Below, in pieces: positions 26,004 to 33,737 of a stretch of DNA of 64,000 bases. The stretch comes from an uncultured Blautia sp. (GTDB taxonomy: Bacteria; Bacillota; Clostridia; Lachnospirales; Lachnospiraceae), in the NCBI GenBank assembly GCA_934426285.1, contig CAKRYE010000003.1, positions 1 to 64,000 on the forward strand, written 5' to 3'. Every line of letters starts with the position of its first letter. Position 1 is the first letter of the stretch. The notes below the pieces were generated by a model that was not told where the DNA came from, did not search any database, and was given only the letters and a program-made list of their open reading frames with translations. The translations under genes were made by a program, and so were the position numbers.

Positions 26004-26211
26004 GCCAAAAGCGGCAGTTCCTCTGGGGCGATTTGTGCAGGGAGCGTAATAACTCTTAGGTTCGGGAAATCGGCGTTATAAAAAAATCCGCAACTGTCTG
26101 AGCCCATATGGGCGAGTTTTGCGGATTTTTTTATGTAGTTAGCCGATTTTCCAAACCTTAGAGTTATTAGCTCCCGAAACCATGAGTCCCAGAGGAACTG
26201 CCGCTTTTGGC
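26004..26211. repeat. Long near-perfect palindrome, candidate MITE or structured repeat
   Basis: The outer arms are perfect over 24 bp (26004-26027 with 26188-26211). A second pair (26040-26066 with 26151-26175) matches over about 24 bases with a few mismatches. AAATCGGC (26067-26074) pairs with GCCGATTT (26142-26149), and a terminator stem (26080-26093 with 26119-26132) lies inside. The tip is a 12-base perfect palindrome GCCCATATGGGC (26102-26113). A direct repeat CCCCCAATA flanks it (25976-25984 and 26215-26223), possibly a target duplication. The right arm forms the last 14 codons of the YhaO-like gene. Confidence 0.8.
26080..26132. terminator. Bidirectional terminator inside the palindrome
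   Basis: A 14-bp stem (AAAAAAATCCGCAA/TTGCGGATTTTTTT) gives seven T on either strand, so it can end both prs and the convergent YhaO-like transcript. Confidence 0.75.
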
Positions 26212-27960
26212 GTCCCCCCAATACCTTTTAATAACCCCCATAGCCAGATTCAACGCCTTAATATTTATTTCCTCTCCTGCAGTCAGACAAACCCTATCCT
26301 CATACTCCCTGTATTCCTCCTGCAGATTTCCAAGCAAAACTTCCCTTTCACAATACTCCTGCTGCTGCTCCTCCCTGCTCTTCTTCAGTTCCTGCTGTCT
26401 GGACAGCCATTTCGCCTTCATGCGTCCTCTTTTCTGCAGTTCTCTGGCCCCTTTCATCCTTCCGGTTCCAAAGATACATACACATAAAGCCGCAATCACA
26501 AGAATCCCCAATCCCAAAACAGCACTGTCTGTAAACACAGTAGCTGCCACAAGCAGAACAATTCCCAGAACAGCAGACAGGATCATCCCTGCAGTATAAA
26601 AATCTCTCTTTTTCCTGGCTCTTTCCGTCTTTCTGTCCAGGATAGCCACTCCTGTCTCATCTCCAGGCCGCATATGAAGAGAATTCTCCTTTTCCTCAAT
26701 CTGATTCAGATTACCCTTAAGAGTATTCATCTCTCTCTGGACATGTTCCACATTCGTCAAAAGCTTCTGCAGCTCCTCTTCCTCATCTCTGTGTCTTCTC
26801 TCCTGCTGAACCAAAAATCCCTTTCTGGACATTTTCAGCATCTGCATGGCGCGGTCCAGATCCAGCGAATCTCCAGCCTCCTTTTCGGACTCTCCCTTCA
26901 TCCCGGAAAATCTGCCAGTCTCCATCAATGCCTGAATTCCATAATATAAGGCTTTCTCCTCTGTTTCTGTTCTATTCTTTTCAGGAAAATATCTGATATA
27001 ATCTCCGATCAGAGTCCCGCTGTATTGCTTTTCCATCATCTCCAGATCATAAGATGGCCTGGACTCGTCCACAACTTCTGAAATAATTCCAAAGGTTTTC
27101 AGCTTTTCCGGCAGAAGCCAAAGCCCGGGAGCCCGGTTTCCTCTGATAAAAATCTTATAAATATTCATTCTGCCCTTTTGAGCCAAATCCGCTTTCAGCA
27201 TATTTTCCGCAGATGCCTGTGTAGAGTCCTCACGCAGCATCAGCGTGATCTGCTCATAAGAGCGGCAGGCAAAGGGAACAAACCTGATTTTCAGACTTCC
27301 ATTCTCCAGCTCTCCCTCCATATAGCCATGGGATCCCATATCTTCCCTGTCCACAGGTTCCAGTGCCCCTGCATAAGCAGCTTTGTCCGGAATCAAGATC
27401 TGAGGATCATGGATATGCCCCAGTGCAATATAATCAAATCCTGCGCCGGATACTGCCCCCATATTTACAGGAATATGCTTTGTATCTCCTCCATGAGCCA
27501 GCAGAATATGGATTCCCTCCTCTGCCCGTGGACTGGCAGAATCATAAAGGGGTTCCTCTATTTCCTGGTGTTCATAGCTGAGCCCATAAATATAGACATC
27601 CAATTTCTCATCCTTCACACAGGTCAGCTCTTCTTTTTCGAAAAAAAACACGTTGGACGACCACTGAAATCCTCTGTAAAAAGAGTTTTCTTTCAGGTAA
27701 TCATTGTTTCCCGCCATCAGATAAACCCGAGTATCCGGTATGGAAGAAAACAAATTATTTACTTCTTTTAACTCACGCAGCAGCGGCTGACGATGGAACA
27801 AATCTCCTGCTATAAATAACAAATCCACCGGATTCTCGCGGATGCCCGCAATAACCCGGCGGAAAGTTTCCCAGATTTCTTCCTCTCGCCTGCTGCTCCA
27901 GGAACAGCCTCTGTCAGGGACTGCACCTAAATGTACATCTGCAAGATGGATAAATCTCAT
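26167..27960 (-). CDS. YhaO-type nuclease fused to a remnant of YhaN-like ATPase
   Basis: Residues 1-350 are a metallophosphoesterase of the SbcD/Mre11/YhaO type: DVHLG (8-12), GDLFH (52-56), GNND (84-87), AHGGD and GHIHD (181-185) supply the two-metal site. The family end ALYYGIQALMETG is at 337-349. The rest (about 365-580) is a coiled coil with two membrane helices (457-475, 480-497) and a second coiled coil, the layout of the middle of YhaN/Rad50-like ATPases. It ends at ALNLAMGVIKRY, a segment that in YhaN precedes the C-terminal ATPase half. No Walker A or B is present. Residues 584-597 are encoded by the arm of the adjacent palindrome. I infer a deletion joined yhaO to part of yhaN; an authentic single gene cannot be excluded. 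Confidence 0.75.
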   Translation of the reverse strand: MRFIHLADVHLGAVPDRGCSWSSRREEEIWETFRRVIAGIRENPVDLLFIAGDLFHRQPLLRELKEVNNLFSSIPDTRVYLMAGNNDYLKENSFYRGFQWSSNVFFFEKEELTCVKDEKLDVYIYGLSYEHQEIEEPLYDSASPRAEEGIHILLAHGGDTKHIPVNMGAVSGAGFDYIALGHIHDPQILIPDKAAYAGALEPVDREDMGSHGYMEGELENGSLKIRFVPFACRSYEQITLMLREDSTQASAENMLKADLAQKGRMNIYKIFIRGNRAPGLWLLPEKLKTFGIISEVVDESRPSYDLEMMEKQYSGTLIGDYIRYFPEKNRTETEEKALYYGIQALMETGRFSGMKGESEKEAGDSLDLDRAMQMLKMSRKGFLVQQERRHRDEEEELQKLLTNVEHVQREMNTLKGNLNQIEEKENSLHMRPGDETGVAILDRKTERARKKRDFYTAGMILSAVLGIVLLVAATVFTDSAVLGLGILVIAALCVCIFGTGRMKGARELQKRGRMKAKWLSRQQELKKSREEQQQEYCEREVLLGNLQEEYREYEDRVCLTAGEEINIKALNLAMGVIKRYWGDAKSGSSSGTHGFGS

Positions 27961-28007
27961 GCCAATCTCTCTTTCTAAATCAAACGGATAAAATAATCAG
28001 CCTATAC

Positions 28008-29399
28008 TTACAGGTCACAATTCTTAACAGTTCTTGGGAATGGGATTACGTCACGAATATTTCCCATGCCGGTAAGGTACATTACGCAGCGCTCAAATCC
28101 CAGTCCAAAACCTGCATGACGGGTAGTACCATATTTACGGAGATCCAGATAGAAATCATAATCTTCTTTTTTCAGACCCAGTTCATCCATACGCTTTTCA
28201 AGCTTCTCCAGATCATCCTCCCTCTGGCTTCCTCCGATAATCTCTCCAATTCCCGGTACCAGACAGTCCATAGCTGCAACTGTTTTATTATCCTCATTCA
28301 TTTTCATATAGAAGGCCTTAATTTCCTTCGGATAGTCTGTGACAAATACTGGTTTTTTGAAAATTTCCTCTGTAAGATATCTCTCATGCTCAGTCTGCAG
28401 GTCACAGCCCCAGAACACCTTATAATCAAATTTATCGTTATTCTTCTCCAGAATCTCTACTGCCTCTGTGTAGGTAACATGACCAAACTCAGAATTTACC
28501 ACATGATTTAATCTGTCCAGAAGTCCCTTATCTACAAAGGAATTAAAGAAATTCATTTCCTCCGGAGCATTCTCCAGAACATAACGGATCACATATTTCA
28601 GCATAGCCTCTGCCAGATCCATATTGTCATTCAGATCAGCAAAAGCACATTCCGGCTCTATCATCCAGAACTCTGCCGCATGGCGGGTAGTATTGGAATT
28701 CTCAGCACGGAAAGTAGGACCAAAGGTATAAACATTGCGGAATGCCTGAGCAAAAGTCTCGCAGTTTAACTGTCCGCTTACTGTCAGATTGGTCTCTTTT
28801 CCAAAGAAATCCTGAGTATAATCAATTGCTCCCTTATCATCCTTTGGTACATTATTCATATCCAGTGTAGTAACCTGGAACATTTCTCCTGCTCCCTCGC
28901 AGTCACTTCCTGTAATCAGAGGAGTATGCACATATACAAAGCCCTGTTCCTGGAAGAATTTATGAATTGCATAGGCACAGAGAGAACGAACGCGAAATAC
29001 TGCCTGGAAAGTATTGGTACGTGAGCGAAGATGTGTGATCGTTCTCAGGTATTCCAGGCTATGACGTTTCTTCTGCAGCGGATAATCAGGTGCTGAGGTT
29101 CCCTCTACAACAACCTCTGACGCCTGGATCTCAAAGGGCTGCTTAGCCTGTGGTGTAGCTACAAGAGTACCCTTTACAATGATAGCAGCACCTACATTCA
29201 GTTTACAGATCTCTGCAAAATTCTCCATAGTATCATGATAAACAACCTGAAGGGTCTCAAAAAAAGTACCATCATGAAGCACAATAAATCCAAATGTCTT
29301 GGAATCACGTACACTTCTGACCCAGCCGCCTACGGTAACCTCTTTATCCAGATACTGTTCTCTGTTTTTATAAATTTCTTTTACTGTTGTTAATTTCAT
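28008..29399 (-). CDS. asnS: Asparagine--tRNA ligase
   Basis: This 463-residue class IIb synthetase has the N-terminal OB-fold anticodon-binding domain ([24 protein letters not shown], residues 20-43) and the catalytic domain. Motif 2 is [25 protein letters not shown] and motif 3 [15 protein letters not shown]. The [15 protein letters not shown] segment and overall length fit AsnRS rather than AspRS. The ATG at 29399 follows AGAGGAAA; a frame extending to 29468 would start inside the leader hairpin and is unlikely. There is no T-box in the leader, which is unusually short and carries a terminator-like hairpin. Confidence 0.95.
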   Translation of the reverse strand: MKLTTVKEIYKNREQYLDKEVTVGGWVRSVRDSKTFGFIVLHDGTFFETLQVVYHDTMENFAEICKLNVGAAIIVKGTLVATPQAKQPFEIQASEVVVEGTSAPDYPLQKKRHSLEYLRTITHLRSRTNTFQAVFRVRSLCAYAIHKFFQEQGFVYVHTPLITGSDCEGAGEMFQVTTLDMNNVPKDDKGAIDYTQDFFGKETNLTVSGQLNCETFAQAFRNVYTFGPTFRAENSNTTRHAAEFWMIEPECAFADLNDNMDLAEAMLKYVIRYVLENAPEEMNFFNSFVDKGLLDRLNHVVNSEFGHVTYTEAVEILEKNNDKFDYKVFWGCDLQTEHERYLTEEIFKKPVFVTDYPKEIKAFYMKMNEDNKTVAAMDCLVPGIGEIIGGSQREDDLEKLEKRMDELGLKKEDYDFYLDLRKYGTTRHAGFGLGFERCVMYLTGMGNIRDVIPFPRTVKNCDL

Positions 29400-29441
29400 C
29401 TCAATATTTCCTCTTTCTCCCATTATCAAACGAATATTGCT

Positions 29442-29484
29442 AAAAAGACGAAACGCTGTTAATTTCACAGCCGTCTCGCCTTTT
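29442..29484 (-). promoter_or_regulatory. Terminator-like hairpin at the start of the asnS leader
   Basis: On the minus strand GCGAGACGGCTGT pairs with ACAGCGTTTCGT around an AAATTA loop, followed by CTTTTT. It begins right at the predicted transcription start, so it is either an attenuator or a 5' stabilising hairpin. Confidence 0.5.
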
Positions 29485-29513
29485 AGTATAGACTATTCCC
29501 TGATTTCACGCAA
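29485..29513 (-). promoter_or_regulatory. Promoter of asnS
   Basis: Minus-strand -35 TTGCGT (29508-29513), 17 bases, -10 TATACT (29485-29490). Confidence 0.6.
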
Positions 29514-29548
29514 GGAGTAATCTGATATTTTCCATAATCATTTATTAG

Positions 29549-29691
29549 TTACTGTTCACTCCATTCACAGCAACACGCTTCGCGATGCACAGAATTTATG
29601 CTAACCGCATAAATTCGCGCAGTATGTCTCGGGTTTTCTGTGACCTTCGCTCACAAAAAACACCTCGCGGGATATTGCCAGTGAACAGTAA
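29549..29691. mobile_element. 143-bp MITE-like element with 12-bp terminal inverted repeats
   Basis: Perfect terminal repeats TTACTGTTCACT (29549-29560) and AGTGAACAGTAA (29680-29691) enclose a structured core. GAATTTATGC (29592-29601) pairs with GCATAAATTC (29607-29616), and a second hairpin of 10-11 bp lies at about 29633-29661. It has no coding capacity. It ends 3 bases from the stop codon of the SGNH gene and lies upstream of the asnS promoter. No clear target duplication is visible. One end sequence recurs at 12048. Confidence 0.65.
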
Positions 29692-29694
29692 TAT

Positions 29695-32145
29695 TTATTG
29701 TCTTTTCAGAGAATCCAGACATCTGGCATAAATTCTCTTATAAGTAGCCGCTGTATAGTGCAGTCCGTCATCTATCGTCCCGACACCATAATGATCACTT
29801 GCAAAACTATATCCCGTGCTCTTCAGATAACTGTACATGTCAATATAAGTATAGGCCGAAGATAAATTTTCCCTGAGGTAATCATTCATTTTTCTGAGTT
29901 CGGCTTCACTTCTGTCCGCCCTGCCCGCATTGGAAAGCATTTTTCTGTTCATAGGATTCACCGACATAAAATACAGCTCACATCCCTTACTTGTAAGAAC
30001 AGGCTCAATAAGATTATAATAAGCCGCATATTCCTTATATTTTTTCAGGTCATTTACCCCAAAGTTAAAGATCACCGCTGTTTTCCGCTGCAAAATACTA
30101 TTGGTATCATGCTCCACCAGACGGTACAGCTCCTGATAGCCGGTGCTGATCAGCCACTTGTAGCCTTCGCCTCTCTTGCACACAAATTTCACATTCTCAG
30201 TCACATTCGCCGGCATGTTTTTCAGCACATTGCTCATAAATTCTGTACGGGAATCTCCTACAAATACCACCTGCTTATACTGATAGGGATTTACCTGAGG
30301 CAGCTCCTCCGCCGGTAGATTTTTCTCTGAAGAATTCTTGAATACCACTGCATACAGATTCATATTATCATTCACTGTAATCTCCTGCTCTGCCTCATAT
30401 TCAGGACTTGTGTTCTGTCCCTGCCTGGTTGACCAGCCCATAAATGTATACCCGGCTGCATCCTTCACACCAGGCAAAGTATAAGTATCTCCCTTTGCAA
30501 GAGTTACCGTAGAGGACACCACTCCGCTGTTCGTATAAAAAGCAATCTTCACTGCCTTTTTCTGAACAGCATACAATTTAAGATTCTTCTTCACCGTATA
30601 AGTAGTTCTGCTGGTAGCTTTATCTGCATTCTTCTTTGTGGACCAGCCTTTATTCACATATCCGGTTCTGGCCGGCACCAGTGGAAAAGTGATGGTAGTT
30701 CCCTCTTCCACCCTCATATTCAGCTTCTGGTAAGAAGCATTGGTTTTTCCATTTCCCAGGAAGAACTGTACAGTATAATATTTACTCTTTCTGCGTACTG
30801 CATAATAGGTAGTATTTTTTGTAACCTTTACCTGACTGCCTGCTGCATATACCGGATCTTTTCCTCCCTTTGTGGTAGTCCAGCCCAGATTGATATATCC
30901 CTTTGCTTTCGGAACCTCCGGAAGGGTGATTTTCTGATTTTTTGCTGCATACAGATCCAGTGAAGTATAGGTTTTGCTGGTACTGGTACCACTGTTATTA
31001 TTAAAGGTTACTTTATATGGCATCTTTTTATAAACTGCATAGAAGTTAAGATTCTTCTTTACAGTAATCACTTTGCCTTGCGCATAAGCCGATTTAGATG
31101 CATTTTTACTCAGAGCCCAGCCCAGAGCCTGATATCCCTTTCTGACCGGCACCTTGGGGAGCTGTATCGTCAGCCCTTTTCCAACTGTCTGATTCAGCTT
31201 TGCAAATGTGCTGTTACTTGCTCCGCTCTGTGAACAGAAAGTCACCTGCAAAGCTGTACGGCGGACAATGTACAGAAACTGATCTTTGTTTACTGTATAC
31301 TGGGAATTCAGTTCATATTTTACCTCTGTGCCTCCCGGTTCATCTGTCCATCCGTAATTCACATACTTTGTTCCTCCGGGATCCGGCAATGTCACAGAAT
31401 TGGTCTCATAGGCTGTCAATGTCAGTCCGGAAAAGGAAGCTGTTCCGGAATTGTTATAAAGAACCACTTTACACTTCCTGGGCATATAAAAAGTCAGCAC
31501 ACCATCTTTGAGAAACTTTGGCCAGCTTTCTGTCTTTTTTAAAGTCAGCTTTTCACCACCATTAAAGGTAATGCCATCAGCAAGCATCTCATTTTGCTCC
31601 AGCTTCCACTTATCAGGAGCTGCAGAATCCGGCACATGGGGAAGCAGTACAGAGTCATCCCACTTTATCACTGTCCTGAGATTTTCGCACTCAATGCCAT
31701 CACCATCCATGAAACGGATCTGCACTTCTTTCGCAGGATCAAAGGGTACCGGAGTAGGTGTTGGTGTCGGCGTTACCGTTGGTGTCGGTGTCACTGTTGG
31801 TGTCGGCGTCACTGTTGGAGTTATGCTTGGAGACACCTCAGGGGTTACTGTTGGAGATACTTCCGGAGTTACAGAAGGCGACACCTCAGGGGCCGGTGAA
31901 GGTGATACCTCAGGAATCACTGTTGAAACAGGTGTAGGTGTGACCTGCACTGCAGTCTCACCCCTATCACTTTTTTCCCCCACATATCCTGTGTAAGCAT
32001 CATCCTCGCCAGAGCTAAACAGCCCTGCATCTGCGCAGGGAGCCTCAAACTCCACTGCCTGTACCGGAATTCCTGCTGTTATCACTGCCGCTGCCAGAAA
32101 AAGGCAGGCCAGCCGTTTTCCTCCTTTGTGTTTTCGTCTGTCCAT
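29695..32145 (-). CDS. Secreted InlB-repeat protein with C-terminal SGNH hydrolase domain
   Basis: This 816-residue protein begins with a signal peptide (about residues 1-30, ending PVQA). A Thr-Pro/Ser-Pro-rich stretch follows (about 70-135), then about five InlB B-type (Listeria-Bacteroides) repeats of about 70 residues, each with a (K/Y)GY...GW segment and ending in a YAV motif. The C-terminal part (about 625-816) is an SGNH/GDSL hydrolase: VFVGDSRTE (block I Ser), NFGVND (block III Asn) and DGLHYT (block V Asp/His). It probably deacylates a surface or dietary glycan; the substrate is unknown. No LPXTG motif or membrane anchor is seen. It follows galT in the same direction with an ATGGAGG site. 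Confidence 0.85.
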   Translation of the reverse strand: MDRRKHKGGKRLACLFLAAAVITAGIPVQAVEFEAPCADAGLFSSGEDDAYTGYVGEKSDRGETAVQVTPTPVSTVIPEVSPSPAPEVSPSVTPEVSPTVTPEVSPSITPTVTPTPTVTPTPTVTPTPTPTPVPFDPAKEVQIRFMDGDGIECENLRTVIKWDDSVLLPHVPDSAAPDKWKLEQNEMLADGITFNGGEKLTLKKTESWPKFLKDGVLTFYMPRKCKVVLYNNSGTASFSGLTLTAYETNSVTLPDPGGTKYVNYGWTDEPGGTEVKYELNSQYTVNKDQFLYIVRRTALQVTFCSQSGASNSTFAKLNQTVGKGLTIQLPKVPVRKGYQALGWALSKNASKSAYAQGKVITVKKNLNFYAVYKKMPYKVTFNNNSGTSTSKTYTSLDLYAAKNQKITLPEVPKAKGYINLGWTTTKGGKDPVYAAGSQVKVTKNTTYYAVRRKSKYYTVQFFLGNGKTNASYQKLNMRVEEGTTITFPLVPARTGYVNKGWSTKKNADKATSRTTYTVKKNLKLYAVQKKAVKIAFYTNSGVVSSTVTLAKGDTYTLPGVKDAAGYTFMGWSTRQGQNTSPEYEAEQEITVNDNMNLYAVVFKNSSEKNLPAEELPQVNPYQYKQVVFVGDSRTEFMSNVLKNMPANVTENVKFVCKRGEGYKWLISTGYQELYRLVEHDTNSILQRKTAVIFNFGVNDLKKYKEYAAYYNLIEPVLTSKGCELYFMSVNPMNRKMLSNAGRADRSEAELRKMNDYLRENLSSAYTYIDMYSYLKSTGYSFASDHYGVGTIDDGLHYTAATYKRIYARCLDSLKRQ
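31745..31945 (-). repeat. Degenerate tandem repeats encoding a Thr/Pro/Ser-rich stalk
   Basis: Units such as GGTGTCGGCGTTACCGTT and CTCAGGGGTTACTGTTGGAG recur with small changes through this tract, giving VTPTPT and EVSPSVTP type repeats. The tract is likely to vary in length between strains. Confidence 0.7.
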
Positions 32146-32205
32146 ACTTTATTACCTCCATTTTGCAAAACCCTCGGCACGCCGCAGGACATCCTGCAGC
32201 AATGC

Positions 32206-33696
32206 TTAGAGTCTGTCAATAAATTTCATAAACGCTGTTCTGCCCTCTGGTGTGCATTTATAAACTCCTGCATCCTCAAGAACATGAACAAAAACATTTC
32301 CCACTTCTTTGCGAAGCACATCCTGGATATTTTCTTTATCCAGATGTTCATATTTTGGCAGGAATTCTGCCACCCAGTCTGCATGCTTTTCTATCTTTTC
32401 ATTAGAAGAAACATCCTTTCCTTCCAGAATATATTCTCCCAGAAGCTCCAGTTCCTCTTTCAGTCTTGCTGGAAGTACTGCCAGACCCATTACCTCAATA
32501 AGGCCAATGTTTTCCTTTTTGATATGGTGATACTGGGCATGAGGATGATATACTCCCAGAGGATGCTCCTCTGTAGTAATATTATTTCTCAGTGTCAGAT
32601 CCAGTTCAAAGGTATCACCTACCTTACGCGCGATCGGTGTAATGGTATTATGCGGTTCTCCATCTGTCTCTGCAAAAATAAATGCAGCCTCATCTGTATA
32701 TCCTCTCCACACCTCCAGAACATGTGTAGCCAGATCCACCAGACGTTTCTCATCCTTATGACGGATTCTCAGTACGGAAAGGGGCCATTTTACAATTCCA
32801 GCCTCCACATCCTCATATCCCGGGATAGTAACTGTTTTCTCAATAGGCGCTTTTGCCATTGCAAAGGTATAATGTCCTCCCTGGAAATGATCATGACTGA
32901 GGATGGATCCTCCTACAATGGGCAGATCCGCATTAGAACCCAGGAAATAATGAGGGAACAATTTTACAAAATCAAATAATTTAATAAAGGTATTTCTCTC
33001 TATCTTCATGGGGACATGACTGCAGTTAAATACAATACAGTGCTCATTATAATATACATACGGAGAATACTGGAATCCCCATGGACTGTCATTTACAGTA
33101 ATTGGGATAATTCTGTGGTTTTCCCTTGCCGGATGGTTTACTCTGCCTGCATACCCTTCATTTTCAGGGCAAAGAAGACATTTTGGATAACTGCTTGATT
33201 TCACCAGCTTGGCTGCTGCAATGGCTTTTGGATCCTTTTCCGGTTTGGAAAGGTTAATTGTAATATCAATTTTTCCATACTCGCTGTCCACTGTCCATTT
33301 CTGGTCTTTTTTTACCCGATAACGGCGGATATAATCACTGTCCTGGCTAAGCTTGTAAAAATAATCCGTAGCTTCTACAGGATTCCTGGAATATTTATCC
33401 CAGAATTCCTTCTGAACCTGGCCCGGACGCGGCATCAGACAGTTCATCAGTCTGGTATCAAACAGATCACGATAAACCACGCTGTCCTCAATCAGACCTC
33501 TCTTCACCGCTTCATCCAGAAGTGCTTTCAGCACTTCTTCCAGATCGATATTACCATATTCTTCCTCCGGCTCTGTATATTCGTCTTCTTTAAATACATC
33601 AAGCAGAAGATTTGTGGCATAATTTTTTTCACATGCAGGTGTCAGCCCTGTCTCTATTCCATACTGAACCAGCTTCTTAATGTTTTCATATAACAT
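32206..33696 (-). CDS. galT: UDP-glucose--hexose-1-phosphate uridylyltransferase
   Basis: This 496-residue enzyme matches the Gram-positive GalT2 family: MNCLMPRPGQV early, CLLCPENEGYAGR, NHRIIPI, the PYVYYNEHCIVF segment, and SHDHFQGG and HPHAQYHH histidine motifs. It transfers UMP between glucose-1-phosphate and galactose-1-phosphate in the Leloir pathway. The AAGGAG site lies 7 bases before the ATG, 41 bases after the upstream gene's stop, so it may be in the same transcript as the methyltransferase and propeller genes. No galK or galE is in the window. Confidence 0.93.
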   Translation of the reverse strand: MLYENIKKLVQYGIETGLTPACEKNYATNLLLDVFKEDEYTEPEEEYGNIDLEEVLKALLDEAVKRGLIEDSVVYRDLFDTRLMNCLMPRPGQVQKEFWDKYSRNPVEATDYFYKLSQDSDYIRRYRVKKDQKWTVDSEYGKIDITINLSKPEKDPKAIAAAKLVKSSSYPKCLLCPENEGYAGRVNHPARENHRIIPITVNDSPWGFQYSPYVYYNEHCIVFNCSHVPMKIERNTFIKLFDFVKLFPHYFLGSNADLPIVGGSILSHDHFQGGHYTFAMAKAPIEKTVTIPGYEDVEAGIVKWPLSVLRIRHKDEKRLVDLATHVLEVWRGYTDEAAFIFAETDGEPHNTITPIARKVGDTFELDLTLRNNITTEEHPLGVYHPHAQYHHIKKENIGLIEVMGLAVLPARLKEELELLGEYILEGKDVSSNEKIEKHADWVAEFLPKYEHLDKENIQDVLRKEVGNVFVHVLEDAGVYKCTPEGRTAFMKFIDRL

Positions 33697-33737
33697 ATCC
33701 CTTTTCTCCTTTATCCTTTATATTTCATTTTTTTTCT

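Noticed and set aside
29400-29513. T-box riboswitch upstream of asnS
   Set aside because: The leader is too short and shows no T-box bulge (TGGNACCGCG) or specifier stem.
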